Below, piece by piece: positions 1 through 7,716 of a stretch of 53,230 nucleotides of DNA. The stretch covers positions 1 to 53,230 of the forward strand of contig JAISMM010000063.1 of NCBI GenBank assembly GCA_031276725.1. The letters run 5' to 3'. Below the pieces are notes generated by a model. The model did no database searches. It worked only from the letters and a program-made list of their open reading frames with translations, and was not told the DNA's origin. The number at the start of each line of letters is the position of its first letter. The stretch's first letter is position 1. This DNA comes from Clostridiales bacterium. Its GTDB lineage: Bacteria > Bacillota > Clostridia > Christensenellales > Pumilibacteraceae. A program made the position numbers and the translations under genes.

Positions 1-110
1 CCGCGGATCTTCGCTCATTTGCAGCTCCCCGCGGCTTTTCGCAGCTTATCACGTCCTTCTTCGGCGCTTGGTGCCAAGGCATCCACCTGTATGCTCTTAT
101 TAGCTTAATC
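1..110 (-). rRNA. rrl: 23S ribosomal RNA, 5' end (partial)
   Basis: Read on the minus strand, this is the conserved start of bacterial 23S rRNA: a GATTAAGCTAATAAGAGC start, the GGTGGATGCCTTGGC block, and the GAAGGACGTGATAAGCTGCG block, ending in the GCAAATGAGCGA region. The rest of the gene lies to the left of the window. The 5' boundary is set at about position 110 by similarity to known 23S starts. No 16S gene lies upstream: the next 550 nt are a leader and then a promoter. Confidence 0.95.
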
Positions 111-663
111 TATTTCTTTCTTGTGAATCTTTCTTTCCTTTTCCTTGACCTAATTCTTTTCTTTCTTAATTGCTTCGACTAATAGTTCCTAACTTCCTTC
201 TCGGATTCGACGTAAATTGTTCTAGTGCTTTGTAATATTACCACTTTCGGGGGTCGGTTCAATGTTATTCGGCGGGTCGCTTTCGGCGTCTTTTCGGTTC
301 AAAGTCTTCAAAAATGCTCCCGCGTAGCACAAGACTACGATGTGCGCTTTTTGCCGCCTTTGTCCGCGAAAATCCGCTCGAAATCAGCCCGCAAATAAAT
401 CGACCGCCCCCCTTCTTTACTTCGCTTTCGGGTGCGTTCGGCTTTCGCCGTTCGTACCCTAATTGTTATTTCTCTATTATTCTTTCTTTCTCGTTTATTC
501 TTCTATTCCTCTTGTCAATGTGCTTCACGATAAAAGACAATAAAAAAAGCATAAAACGATATTTACAACAGTCAATATCCATTATGCCCAGCGGTATTGT
601 ATTATCCAATACATGGTTTTAGAGCCGAAACCCCATTTTTTACTGCCCCCGCCTTACGACGGT
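111..663 (-). other. 23S rRNA leader without 16S or tRNA genes
   Basis: About 550 bases separate the 23S 5' end from its promoter. The part nearest the 23S is purine-rich on the minus strand, as is common for pre-rRNA processing stems. I see no 16S or 5S sequence and no cloverleaf. A small inverted repeat (GTATTG, 7-nt loop, CAATAC) lies near 596-614. An ORF of about 100 codons on the plus strand (314-622) has no convincing start signal and looks like chance. Confidence 0.6.
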
Positions 664-669
664 CTTTAT

Positions 670-698
670 ATAATATCACAATAGAATACGTTTGTCAA
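670..698 (-). promoter_or_regulatory. Strong sigma-A promoter for the 23S rRNA transcript
   Basis: On the minus strand TTGACA (693-698) is followed by 17 bases and then TATTAT (670-675), with a TGA extension just before the -10 box. This is close to the ideal vegetative promoter and fits an rRNA transcription unit starting near 663. Confidence 0.8.
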
Positions 699-799
699 GA
701 GCTTTTCGAAAACATTTTAAAAAGTTTTTGGGAAATTTTAGGTCGAAAGCAAAAATTGCTAAATTTCTAAAAAAGACGCCTTTGCCGCGCCTTTTTTGC

Positions 800-828
800 T
801 TGTGCGGAGCGGCGGTTTGTGATATAAT
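800..828 (+). promoter_or_regulatory. Sigma-A promoter for the Fe-S scaffold/GGGtGRT pair
   Basis: TTGTGC (800-805), 17 bases, TATAAT (823-828), with an extended -10 TGA. Transcription would start near 835 and give a leader of about 35 nt that carries the GGGAGG ribosome site. Confidence 0.75.
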
Positions 829-869
829 CTATTAATAGGGTCAAATATAATTTTTGGGAGGTTTTTTTA

Positions 870-1562
870 ATGCATTTTTCTAAGGAAGTTCAAGAAATGG
901 TCTGCGTCGCCAAGGGCCCGAATCACGGCCCCGCGCCGATTCCCGAGGAGGGGAAATGGGTTCAGGCTAAGGAGATCAAGGACATTAGCGGGCTTACGCA
1001 CGGCGTGGGCTGGTGCGCTCCGCAACAGGGCGCGTGCAAGCTGACGCTGAATGTTAAGGACGGCGTTATAGTCGAGGCGCTTGTCGAAACGGTGGGCTGC
1101 TCGGGTATGACGCATTCGGCGGCTATGGCGGGCGAAATTCTGCCGGGCAAGACGATACTCGAAGCCCTCAACACCGATCTTGTGTGCGACGCCATAAACA
1201 CCGCCATGCGCGAGCTGTTTTTGCAGATAGTGTACGGGCGCACGCAGAGCGCGTTTTCGGAAAACGGACTCGAGGTCGGCGCGGGACTCGAGGATTTGGG
1301 CAAGGGACACCGCAGTCAGATAGGCACGATCTATTCGACGGCCGCCAAGGGCGTAAGGTATTTGGAGATGGCGGAGGGCTACATAACGCGCCTTGCCCTC
1401 GATAAAAACGACCTTGTTATAGGCTACGAGTTCGTCAGGCTCGGCGTTATGATGGAGAAGATTCGCAAGGGCGTAACGCCCGAGCAGGCGTTGAAGGACG
1501 CCACCGGGAATTACGGCAGATTCGAGGGCGCGGCAAAATATATAGACCCGCGCAAAAATTAA
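870..1562 (+). CDS. NifU-like iron-sulfur cluster assembly scaffold protein
   Basis: 230 aa, ATG preceded by GGGAGG. The protein resembles the iron-sulfur scaffold-like proteins (NifU/IscU N-domain relatives) that accompany GGGtGRT proteins. Candidate ligand cysteines are seen in GWCAPQQGACKL (about residues 47-58) and in ETVGCSGMTHSAAM (about 74-87), a cysteine in a VGCSG context typical of scaffold proteins. The C-terminal half is an extra region not found in short NifU proteins. It is followed 17 bp later by the GGGtGRT gene, so the two are almost certainly co-transcribed. The family assignment is by motif memory; the actual cluster-building role is inferred from the family and untested for this subgroup. 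Confidence 0.75.
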   Translation: MHFSKEVQEMVCVAKGPNHGPAPIPEEGKWVQAKEIKDISGLTHGVGWCAPQQGACKLTLNVKDGVIVEALVETVGCSGMTHSAAMAGEILPGKTILEALNTDLVCDAINTAMRELFLQIVYGRTQSAFSENGLEVGAGLEDLGKGHRSQIGTIYSTAAKGVRYLEMAEGYITRLALDKNDLVIGYEFVRLGVMMEKIRKGVTPEQALKDATGNYGRFEGAAKYIDPRKN

Positions 1563-1579
1563 GGAGGAGCATAAATTTT

Positions 1580-2593
1580 ATGGCTATCAATTTTGAAGGT
1601 TACGACAAAAGGATCAAAAAGGTCAACGAGGCGTTGACCGCGTACGGCATCAAAAATTTGGAGGAGGCGCGTCAAATTTGCGCCGACAACGGCATAGACG
1701 TCGCTAAAATCGTGAGCGGCACTCAACAAATCGCCTTTGAAAACGCGACGTGGGCGTATACCGCCGGTTGCGCGATCGCGATCAAAAAGAACTGCAAACG
1801 CGCGGCGGACGCCGCCAAGGCTATCGGCGAGGGCTTGCAGGCGTTCTGCGTTCCGGGCTCGGTCGCCGAGCAACGCGGGGTCGGACTCGGACACGGCAAT
1901 TTGGCGGGAATGCTTTTGGAGGAAAAAACCAAATGTTTCTGCTTTTTGGCGGGCCACGAGAGCTTTGCCGCCGCCGAGGGAGCGATCGGAATCGCCAAAA
2001 CGGCGAACAAGGTGCGCAAGGAGCCGTTGCGCGTTATTTTGAACGGACTCGGTAAGGACGCGGCGATGATTATATCGCGCATCAACGGCTTTACCTACGT
2101 GCAAACCAAATTCGACTACTATACCGACGAGCTTAAAATAGTCGCCTCGACCCCCTACTCCGACGGCGAAAAAGCCAAGGTGCGCTGCTACGGGGCGGAC
2201 GACGTTCGCGAGGGCGTCGCGATTATGCGCCACGAAAACGTGGACGTTTCGATTACGGGCAACTCCACCAACCCCACGCGCTTTCAACACCCCGTCGCCG
2301 GCACCTACAAAAAGTGGTCGGTCGAGCACGGCAAAAGCTACTTTTCGGTCGCCTCGGGCGGCGGCACGGGCAGGACTCTGCACCCCGACAATATGGCGGC
2401 GGGGCCGGCGTCCTACGGTATGACCGACACTATGGGCAGAATGCATTCCGACGCCCAATTCGCGGGCAGCTCGTCCGTTCCCGCCCACGTCGAGATGATG
2501 GGGCTTATAGGAATGGGCAACAACCCTATGGTCGGCGCTACGGTGGCGGTGGCCGTGGCCGTGCAGGAGGCCTTGACTAAGAGAAAACTCTGA
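1580..2593 (+). CDS. GGGtGRT protein (function unknown)
   Basis: 337 aa, start ATG preceded by AAGGAGGAG. It contains the name-giving motif GGGTGRT inside SVASGGGTGRTLHP (about residues 258-271). Other conserved-looking blocks are the cysteine-containing KTKCFCFLAGHESFAAAEG region (about 116-134) and the glycine-rich C-terminus MGLIGMGNNPMVGATVAVAV. No signal peptide or membrane segment. This family is known mainly from anaerobes and is typically encoded next to an iron-sulfur scaffold-like protein, as here. Its biochemical role is not established, so a role in metal or Fe-S cluster handling is inference from the partner gene. Confidence 0.85.
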   Translation: MAINFEGYDKRIKKVNEALTAYGIKNLEEARQICADNGIDVAKIVSGTQQIAFENATWAYTAGCAIAIKKNCKRAADAAKAIGEGLQAFCVPGSVAEQRGVGLGHGNLAGMLLEEKTKCFCFLAGHESFAAAEGAIGIAKTANKVRKEPLRVILNGLGKDAAMIISRINGFTYVQTKFDYYTDELKIVASTPYSDGEKAKVRCYGADDVREGVAIMRHENVDVSITGNSTNPTRFQHPVAGTYKKWSVEHGKSYFSVASGGGTGRTLHPDNMAAGPASYGMTDTMGRMHSDAQFAGSSSVPAHVEMMGLIGMGNNPMVGATVAVAVAVQEALTKRKL

Positions 2594-2836
2594 ACAAGTT
2601 TAGTCGGCTTTAAGACGCGTCTTTTTTGCTATAAATTTCCTTCTTTTCTTGACAATAGCGCTGCTATTGCCTGCAAAAACAAGTCGATTTCTATCTAAAA
2701 AATCCTCTGTCTTAAACCCGCCCCGCTTGTCCGGAGTTTTCAAGAAATCGGTGCGCTGAAAATAAATCGCACCAAAAATAAAACAATAATGTACGACCGG
2801 CCAAAAGGTCGCTTTGAACGAAATCCGTCGCTAAAA

Positions 2837-2882
2837 AATTCCCCTCTACGGAGGGGTGGCGGCGAATGCCGACGGGGTGGTT
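2837..2882 (+). repeat. Dispersed palindromic repeat family A, copy 1
   Basis: AATTCCCCTC-tacg-GAGGGGTGGC followed by GGCGAATGCCG-type bases and CGGGGTGGTT. It can fold into two small hairpins (CCCCTC/GAGGGG and GGC/GCC). Related copies lie at 2914-2958, 11930-11973, 36202-36245, 36325-36370 and 36460-36505. Confidence 0.8.
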
Positions 2883-2913
2883 GCGTCTCTTTTTGCGTAG
2901 GCGGTTGACCGTA

Positions 2914-2958
2914 AACCACCCCGCCGCCAAAGGCGGCACCCCTCCGTAGAGGGGAATT
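2914..2958 (-). repeat. Dispersed palindromic repeat family A, copy 2 (inverted)
   Basis: Reverse-complement copy of the family A unit, 31 bases from copy 1. Together the two copies make a long imperfect inverted repeat spanning 2837-2958, able to form an extended cruciform or RNA hairpin. Confidence 0.8.
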
Positions 2959-3004
2959 CCGCGATACGCCGCGGTCATTTCATTGAACATAAAGGAGCTT
3001 AACT

Positions 3005-4018
3005 ATGAAAAAAATTCTAATTACGGGCGGCGCGGGCTACATAGGCAGCCATACGGCGGTCGAGCTGATTGAAAACGGAACCGAAATCGCGGTTGTCGAC
3101 AATTTGGTCAATTCGAGCGAGGAGTCGCTTAAAAGAGTCGAAAAAATTACGGGCGGGAGCGTCAAATTTTATAACGCCGACATTCGCGACGCGGCGGCGC
3201 TCGACAAGATTTTTGCCGAAAACGACGTCGGCGGCGTGATACACTTCGCCGGGTTAAAGGCGGTGGGCGAAAGCGTTTCGATGCCGCTCGAATATTACGA
3301 AAATAATATCGGCGGCACGCTGACGCTGCTGTTCGCTATGAAAAAAGCGGGCGTTAAAAAGCTGATATTTTCGTCGAGCGCGACCGTTTACGGCGACCCC
3401 GAGCGTCTGCCTATCGACGAGGCTTCGCCGCTTTCGACGACGAATCCCTACGGCTCGACAAAGCTGTTTATAGAACAAATTCTTAAAGACCTCTACGTGT
3501 CGGACAAAACGTGGAACATAACCCTTTTGCGCTATTTTAACCCCGTGGGAGCGCATAAATCGGGGCTTATCGGCGAGGATCCCAAGGGTATACCCAACAA
3601 TCTGACGCCCTATATAGCCCAAGTCGCAAGCGGCAAGCTGGAACGCGTAAACGTTTTCGGCGACGACTACCCCACCCCCGACGGCACGGGCGTACGCGAC
3701 TATATTCACGTGTGCGACCTTGCCGCCGGCCACGCCCTCGCCCTTAAAAAAATGACGGCGCCGGGCGTGCATATATTCAACCTCGGCACCGGAATCGGTT
3801 ACAGCGTGCTGCAAATGATAGCCGCGTTTGAAAAAGCCTGCGGCAAAAAACTCCCCTACTCGATTTGCCCCCGCCGCCCCGGCGACATAGCGTCCTGCTA
3901 CGCAAAAGTAGACAAGGCGCTGAACGAGCTCGGCTTTAAGGCCAAATACGGCATAGACGAAATGTGCGCCTCGTTGTGGAAGTGGCAAACCCTGAACCCC
4001 GACGGCTATAAAAAGTAG
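3005..4018 (+). CDS. galE: UDP-glucose 4-epimerase
   Basis: 337 aa, the usual GalE length. The N-terminus has the NAD-binding Rossmann signature GGAGYIGSH (about residues 8-16). The short-chain dehydrogenase catalytic set is present: SSSATVYGDP with the catalytic serine/threonine region (about 122-131) and NPYGSTK with the Tyr-x-x-x-Lys pair (about 145-151). The conserved NPVGAH and RDYIHVCDLA blocks are also seen. It interconverts UDP-glucose and UDP-galactose in the cytosol, supporting the Leloir pathway and cell-surface sugars. It stands alone, with ribosome site AAAGGAGC, and converges on the lipoprotein gene just downstream. Confidence 0.95.
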   Translation: MKKILITGGAGYIGSHTAVELIENGTEIAVVDNLVNSSEESLKRVEKITGGSVKFYNADIRDAAALDKIFAENDVGGVIHFAGLKAVGESVSMPLEYYENNIGGTLTLLFAMKKAGVKKLIFSSSATVYGDPERLPIDEASPLSTTNPYGSTKLFIEQILKDLYVSDKTWNITLLRYFNPVGAHKSGLIGEDPKGIPNNLTPYIAQVASGKLERVNVFGDDYPTPDGTGVRDYIHVCDLAAGHALALKKMTAPGVHIFNLGTGIGYSVLQMIAAFEKACGKKLPYSICPRRPGDIASCYAKVDKALNELGFKAKYGIDEMCASLWKWQTLNPDGYKK

Positions 4019-4030
4019 TTTTTAAAGCGG

Positions 4031-5155
4031 CTACTTATAAATCAAAAATACGAATACGCCGCGGGGGTATTGCATAAAGGGAACGATGCCCTTGTCGGGA
4101 AGGTAGGTGTAATCCTCGCCGCTGATGGACTTGTACGCCTCGGCGATGTCGTCCGAGTAGGCGCCGGGGAAGCCCGCCTCGTAATCGGACAGCCCCAAAT
4201 TAAGGCGCAGCTCTACCTGACCGTGTTTGCGCTTGTTCTTTTTGATAAACTTAAAGATTTCGATAAGCTCCGACCGCGAATTCACCTGCATTGTAACGGT
4301 TTTGCCGTCGATGTCGAACAGCGGCTGATTTTGGTGGAACGGGTAATCCTTTTGGGCGGGCGGGCCGTCCGAATCGGGATTATGACCGCCGAAGCCTTTC
4401 AACGCGGCGTCCGACAAGAGGAAAAATCCGTGGTGCGGAACGACTACGGGGTCGCCCTTGTCCTGATAAAAGGCGATGCTGTCCATAGTCGCGTCGAGGT
4501 TGTACCAATCGCCGTCGAGCTTGACCTTGTTCCACACGTGCGCGATCGAGACGCCCGAATAACTGAACGTTCCCTCCGTCATATCGGATTCGATGCCCTC
4601 GACGGCGCAGAGGAACGACACCGCCCGCGCGAAGCCGTTGCAGACGGCGGAACGGTTGAGGAACACGCCGCTGATGTCGAACGACGGATCGTCCGCCGAC
4701 ACGGACGCGGAGTCGTCGAGATACTGCAAGTATAACTTTTCGTCGTAGACGACGGCGGAGGTAAGATAGTCGTGAATCGCGTGGACGCGCTCGAACGGCG
4801 TGAAATCGTTTTTGATATAGCGGTCGAGTACGGCGATCGCCGCGTCGTACACCTTTTTGACGTCGACGTTTTTACCGCGCGTAAAAACCGGGCGCTTGCC
4901 GTTTTTTACGACTATCTCGAAAAGCTCGCTGAGGCGCGTTTTTAGCGGCTCGGAGGGGTCGAGCGTAAATTCGCCCTCCTCGACCGAGGCGTCGTTTATG
5001 CGGCGCACGGGATTTGGCTCCCTGTCGGCGTAGTCGATCAGGTGCGGCTTAACGGGCTCGCTTTTGCGGTTGAAAAGCGACGAACAGCCGACGGCGGCAA
5101 GGCACATAAAAACGGCCGCGAGCAGGCTAATAATTTTTTTCATAGTAATTAACAT
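4031..5155 (-). CDS. Transglutaminase-like lipoprotein
   Basis: 374 aa. The N-terminus is a lipoprotein signal: a hydrophobic stretch ending in LAAVGC (Cys24). A transglutaminase-like catalytic triad is visible as Cys172 in RSAVCNGFARA, His206 in IAHVWNK and Asp221 in YNLDATMD. The C-terminal ~130 residues are not recognised. The ATG at 5155 has AAAGGA eight bases upstream; a second ATG lies four codons on. The gene overlaps the upstream protease gene by 29 bases, so the two surface proteins are co-translated. Likely role: a membrane-anchored cysteine peptidase or peptidoglycan- or protein-modifying enzyme; substrate unknown. Confidence 0.8.
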   Translation of the reverse strand: MLITMKKIISLLAAVFMCLAAVGCSSLFNRKSEPVKPHLIDYADREPNPVRRINDASVEEGEFTLDPSEPLKTRLSELFEIVVKNGKRPVFTRGKNVDVKKVYDAAIAVLDRYIKNDFTPFERVHAIHDYLTSAVVYDEKLYLQYLDDSASVSADDPSFDISGVFLNRSAVCNGFARAVSFLCAVEGIESDMTEGTFSYSGVSIAHVWNKVKLDGDWYNLDATMDSIAFYQDKGDPVVVPHHGFFLLSDAALKGFGGHNPDSDGPPAQKDYPFHQNQPLFDIDGKTVTMQVNSRSELIEIFKFIKKNKRKHGQVELRLNLGLSDYEAGFPGAYSDDIAEAYKSISGEDYTYLPDKGIVPFMQYPRGVFVFLIYK

Positions 5156-6266
5156 ACGTTATGTCCTTTTTGACGCCGTCCCTTAAAACGGTAACCGTCA
5201 GCATTTTTGATGACAAGACTACGGGCATTTCATCACCCGAAACGTGCGAGAGCGCGGCGCAAAAAATTCCGTCGAGCGACGCGCCGTCCGCGCCGAATTC
5301 GTGGCCGCCGATTTTGGTTATAACGTCGCCGTCCTTGACTTTTTCGCCCGTCGTGTGAGCCGAGTTGCCGCCCGTCGCCGTAAGCGTTCCGTTTTTCCAC
5401 TTCGCCGAAAACAGCGGCCCGGCCTCCAAAATTCCCGCGCCGCCGCGAACGTCCGTAATACGCGCGTCTATCTTTCTTATTTGCGCCGCCGAAGAGGCGC
5501 CGTCGGGATTTTCCGCGATTATCTGCCGCGCGATTTGCCGCGCGACCGTTCCCGGTACGCAATGCGACGTGCCTTGTACGGGGCGCGAGGAGTCGTAGGG
5601 GTCGTAAAGCGTCTGATACGTTCCCACGCCCCTGACGCGCGCGTAGGAGTCTAAAACGGCGGCGCCGGAGCTGCCCGAGTTTACCGGCACCGTAACCTGC
5701 GTTACCGGAACGTATTTTTTTTGTTCGCCGCCGGGATTGAATTCAAGAATTTTGCCCGCACGCGACACTATTCCGTCAAAGGCGGCAAGCCCCGCCCCGA
5801 GCGAGTTGCCGAGCATACGGAGCGGCTCGCCGTATTCGGTTTTAACGTCCTCCCCCGCAAATTCCAACGCGCCGTAAGCGTCGGCGCCGACGGCGGCGAC
5901 CGACAAAACCGCTATGTCGTGATACGCGTCGTAGCCTAACAGCCGCGGCTTTAACTCGGCTCCGTCAAAAAATCCGGCGGTGATATTCGGGTAATCGTAG
6001 CCGTCGACGACGTGGTAATTCGTCATTAAATACAGATTGTTTCCGGCGCGGTCAAAAATAAAGCCCGTGCCCGCCTCGGTTTGCGAGCCGCCCGCGCACT
6101 CTATAACCGCCGTCGCTTTTTTGGCTATCGCAAAGATTTCGGTCGGGGCGTACGGAGTCGGCGCCGCCGTCGGGACGCTTTTAGCGCACGCGCAAAAAAA
6201 CGCCGCCGCCGCAAAAGCCGCCGCCAACACGAACCGCAACCTTATTTTGGAAAAACTAACCATCAT
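5127..6266 (-). CDS. Trypsin-like (HtrA/DegP-type) serine protease, probable lipoprotein
   Basis: 379 aa. N-terminal hydrophobic stretch with cysteines at 25 and 27 suits a lipoprotein signal. A chymotrypsin-fold protease follows, with His85 (TNYHVVDG), Asp117 (YHDIAVL) and a serine region NSGSSGAAV that aligns with the usual GNSGG; Ser200 would be the nucleophile. GSSGA instead of GNSGG is unusual. A PDZ-like C-terminal domain (about 265-375) contains VKDGDVITKIGG. The start codon lies eight bases after a TATAAT box with no ribosome site between, so the mRNA is probably leaderless. It is coupled to the transglutaminase-like gene; a joint role in surface protein quality control or processing is inference. 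Confidence 0.82.
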   Translation of the reverse strand: MMVSFSKIRLRFVLAAAFAAAAFFCACAKSVPTAAPTPYAPTEIFAIAKKATAVIECAGGSQTEAGTGFIFDRAGNNLYLMTNYHVVDGYDYPNITAGFFDGAELKPRLLGYDAYHDIAVLSVAAVGADAYGALEFAGEDVKTEYGEPLRMLGNSLGAGLAAFDGIVSRAGKILEFNPGGEQKKYVPVTQVTVPVNSGSSGAAVLDSYARVRGVGTYQTLYDPYDSSRPVQGTSHCVPGTVARQIARQIIAENPDGASSAAQIRKIDARITDVRGGAGILEAGPLFSAKWKNGTLTATGGNSAHTTGEKVKDGDVITKIGGHEFGADGASLDGIFCAALSHVSGDEMPVVLSSKMLTVTVLRDGVKKDITYVNYYEKNY

Positions 6267-6274
6267 ATTTATTT

Positions 6275-6303
6275 ATTATAGCACACCTTTCACTTTTTGT
6301 AAA
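6275..6303 (-). promoter_or_regulatory. Promoter of the protease-transglutaminase operon (leaderless type)
   Basis: On the minus strand TTTACA (6298-6303), 17 bases, TATAAT (6275-6280). Only eight bases (AAATAAAT) separate the -10 box from the ATG at 6266, so transcription should begin at or within 1-2 bases of the start codon. Confidence 0.75.
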
Positions 6304-6394
6304 TACAATATAGCAGGCAGTTTTAACAAAACGCGGACTTTTTTTATACATACTTCCGCTTCGGGGTATGAAAAAAAATTTAGGGAAGAGAATT

Positions 6395-6688
6395 ATGGAA
6401 AAAAGAAATTGCGTAAAACTGCCCGACGCCCGCTTTGTTCTGATGGACAAATGCGGAAACGAAATCGCCTGCGGCACGACAAACGACCGCGGCGAAATCG
6501 AATTCGACTGTCTGCCCCTGGGAACCTACTACGTTAAGGAAATCCAAGCGCCTTGCGGCTACGAAAGGTGCGACGAGTGCATAGAAGTAACTATTTGCCC
6601 CGCCAAACCCCTCCGCTGCGTGGACGTCTTTAACGAGCAAGTCAAGGGCGGAATCCGAATCACAAAGTTCGGTTACCGACAGCCCTAA
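6395..6688 (+). CDS. Small SpaA/prealbumin-like fold protein
   Basis: 97 aa from the ATG at 6395, preferred because AGGGAAG lies seven bases upstream; an in-frame ATG at 6368 lacks such a site. The sequence shows the features of a single SpaA-type (Cna B-like) domain: DARFVLMDKCGNEIACGTT, then GEIEFDCLPLGTYYVKEI, then QAPCGYE. These domains normally build pilins and adhesins. Here there is only one, with no signal peptide, no sortase motif and about seven cysteines, which is unusual for an extracellular pilin repeat. It is monocistronic with a terminator downstream. Function unknown; a cytosolic or non-classically exported role would be inference. Confidence 0.65.
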   Translation: MEKRNCVKLPDARFVLMDKCGNEIACGTTNDRGEIEFDCLPLGTYYVKEIQAPCGYERCDECIEVTICPAKPLRCVDVFNEQVKGGIRITKFGYRQP

Positions 6689-6775
6689 CGCGCGGTTAAA
6701 ATTCAAGCGGTCTGCCCTTACCCGTTCCCGACCGCAAAACCGCCTAAACCGGCTCAAAGGTTTCTTCGGCAAAAG

Positions 6776-6821
6776 ATTCCCGCAACGTCCTACATAGTCG
6801 AGGATTTTGCGGGAATTTTTT
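6776..6821 (+). terminator. Rho-independent terminator after the SpaA-like gene
   Basis: A ten-base stem (ATTCCCGCAA at 6776-6785 with TTGCGGGAAT at 6807-6816) followed by a run of T. The loop is long (21 bases), so confidence is moderate. Confidence 0.55.
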
Positions 6822-6843
6822 GCCGTTTTTGCCGAGTACCCGC

Positions 6844-6904
6844 CTTTTTCGACAAAATAACTATAAAAATATGTTTGACATATATTCTTTTTCGACAAAA
6901 TAAC
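6844..6904. repeat. Short direct repeat pair next to ung
   Basis: The 18-base sequence CTTTTTCGACAAAATAAC occurs at 6844-6861 and again at 6887-6904, 43 bases apart, at the 3' side of ung. Purpose unknown. Confidence 0.7.
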
Positions 6905-6905
6905 C

Positions 6906-7619
6906 TTATATTCTCATAATCCGACCGCGCTTTATTCCGCCGCTTTCGACGCCGTCCACGTTCGACCAGTCGACGGGGGGAAAGCCGTTTTTGACTAAAA
7001 ATTCGTTCGCTTTTGAAAAATGACGGCAGCCGAAAAAGCCGCGATACGCCGAGAGCGGGCTCGGGTGAGGCGCTTCCAATACTAGGTGACGCGGGGCGAT
7101 AAGCCGGTTTTTGGCGCGGGCGAAGGATCCCCACAGCATAAAAACCATAGGGCGCTCGCGGGTCGAAAGTCCGCGTATAACCGCGTCGGTAAACTGCTGC
7201 CAGCCTATGTCGGAGTGCGAAAACGCCTCGCCGCGACGCACCGTGAGCGTGGTGTTCAAGAGCAAAACGCCCTGGCTCGCCCACCCCAAAAGCGAGCCCG
7301 TTCGGGGCATACGGCAATTCGTATCGTCCTCGATTTCCTTATAGATATTGATAAGGCTGGGCGGTAGCGGCACGCCGTCGTTCACGGCGAACGCGATGCC
7401 GTTGGCTTGACCGTCGCCGTGATAGGGATCCTGACCCAAAATGACGACCCGCACGCCGTCGAAATCGGTAAGCTCCAAGGCCCGGAATATATAGTCGCGG
7501 GGCGGATAAACCGCGCGGGCGGCGTACTCGCGCTCCAAAACGGCGCCGAGCGCGGCAAAATACGGCGCGGCGTACTCGCCCGCCAAAACCTCTCTCCACT
7601 TGTTCGCCGGAAGTCTCAT
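6906..7619 (-). CDS. ung: Uracil-DNA glycosylase
   Basis: 237 aa, the normal family 1 length. The catalytic water-activating loop GQDPYHG is at residues 62-68 (Asp64). The uracil-binding LLNTTLTV block and the DNA-intercalation loop HPSPLS are both present. It removes uracil from DNA to start base excision repair. The ATG has no Shine-Dalgarno sequence. On the minus strand TTGCAA (7649-7654), 17 bases and TAAAAT (7626-7631) end six bases before the ATG, so the transcript is probably leaderless. It is monocistronic in appearance. Confidence 0.95.
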   Translation of the reverse strand: MRLPANKWREVLAGEYAAPYFAALGAVLEREYAARAVYPPRDYIFRALELTDFDGVRVVILGQDPYHGDGQANGIAFAVNDGVPLPPSLINIYKEIEDDTNCRMPRTGSLLGWASQGVLLLNTTLTVRRGEAFSHSDIGWQQFTDAVIRGLSTRERPMVFMLWGSFARAKNRLIAPRHLVLEAPHPSPLSAYRGFFGCRHFSKANEFLVKNGFPPVDWSNVDGVESGGIKRGRIMRI

Positions 7620-7625
7620 AGGACT

Positions 7626-7654
7626 ATTTTATAATATTTTGCGGCTTTTTGCAA
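7626..7654 (-). promoter_or_regulatory. Promoter of ung (leaderless type)
   Basis: TTGCAA, 17 bases, TAAAAT read on the minus strand; the overlapping TATAAA is an alternative -10. The -10 box ends six (or eight) bases before the ung ATG. Confidence 0.55.
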
Positions 7655-7716
7655 GCGATTTAACGTTGTTATAACGGCGGACAATTAGGTACGCGGTAGA
7701 CGCCGACGCCGGTCGC

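Larger units (their letters stand above)
2594..3004. other. Intergenic region with a pair of inverted palindromic repeats
   Basis: 411 bases between the GGGtGRT gene and galE. A short palindrome followed by T residues (AAGACGCGTCTTTTTT near 2612-2627) may help terminate the upstream transcript. The second half holds two copies of the dispersed repeat described separately, in opposite orientation. No ORF with a ribosome site was found. A GGAGC ribosome site for galE sits at its right edge. Confidence 0.6.

Noticed and set aside
314-622. Plus-strand ORF of about 100 codons opposite the 23S leader
   Set aside because: No ribosome site, low-complexity phenylalanine-rich translation, and it lies antisense to an rRNA leader.
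2594-3004. Riboswitch upstream of galE
   Set aside because: The structure present is explained by two inverted copies of a repeat also found elsewhere, away from any shared gene function.
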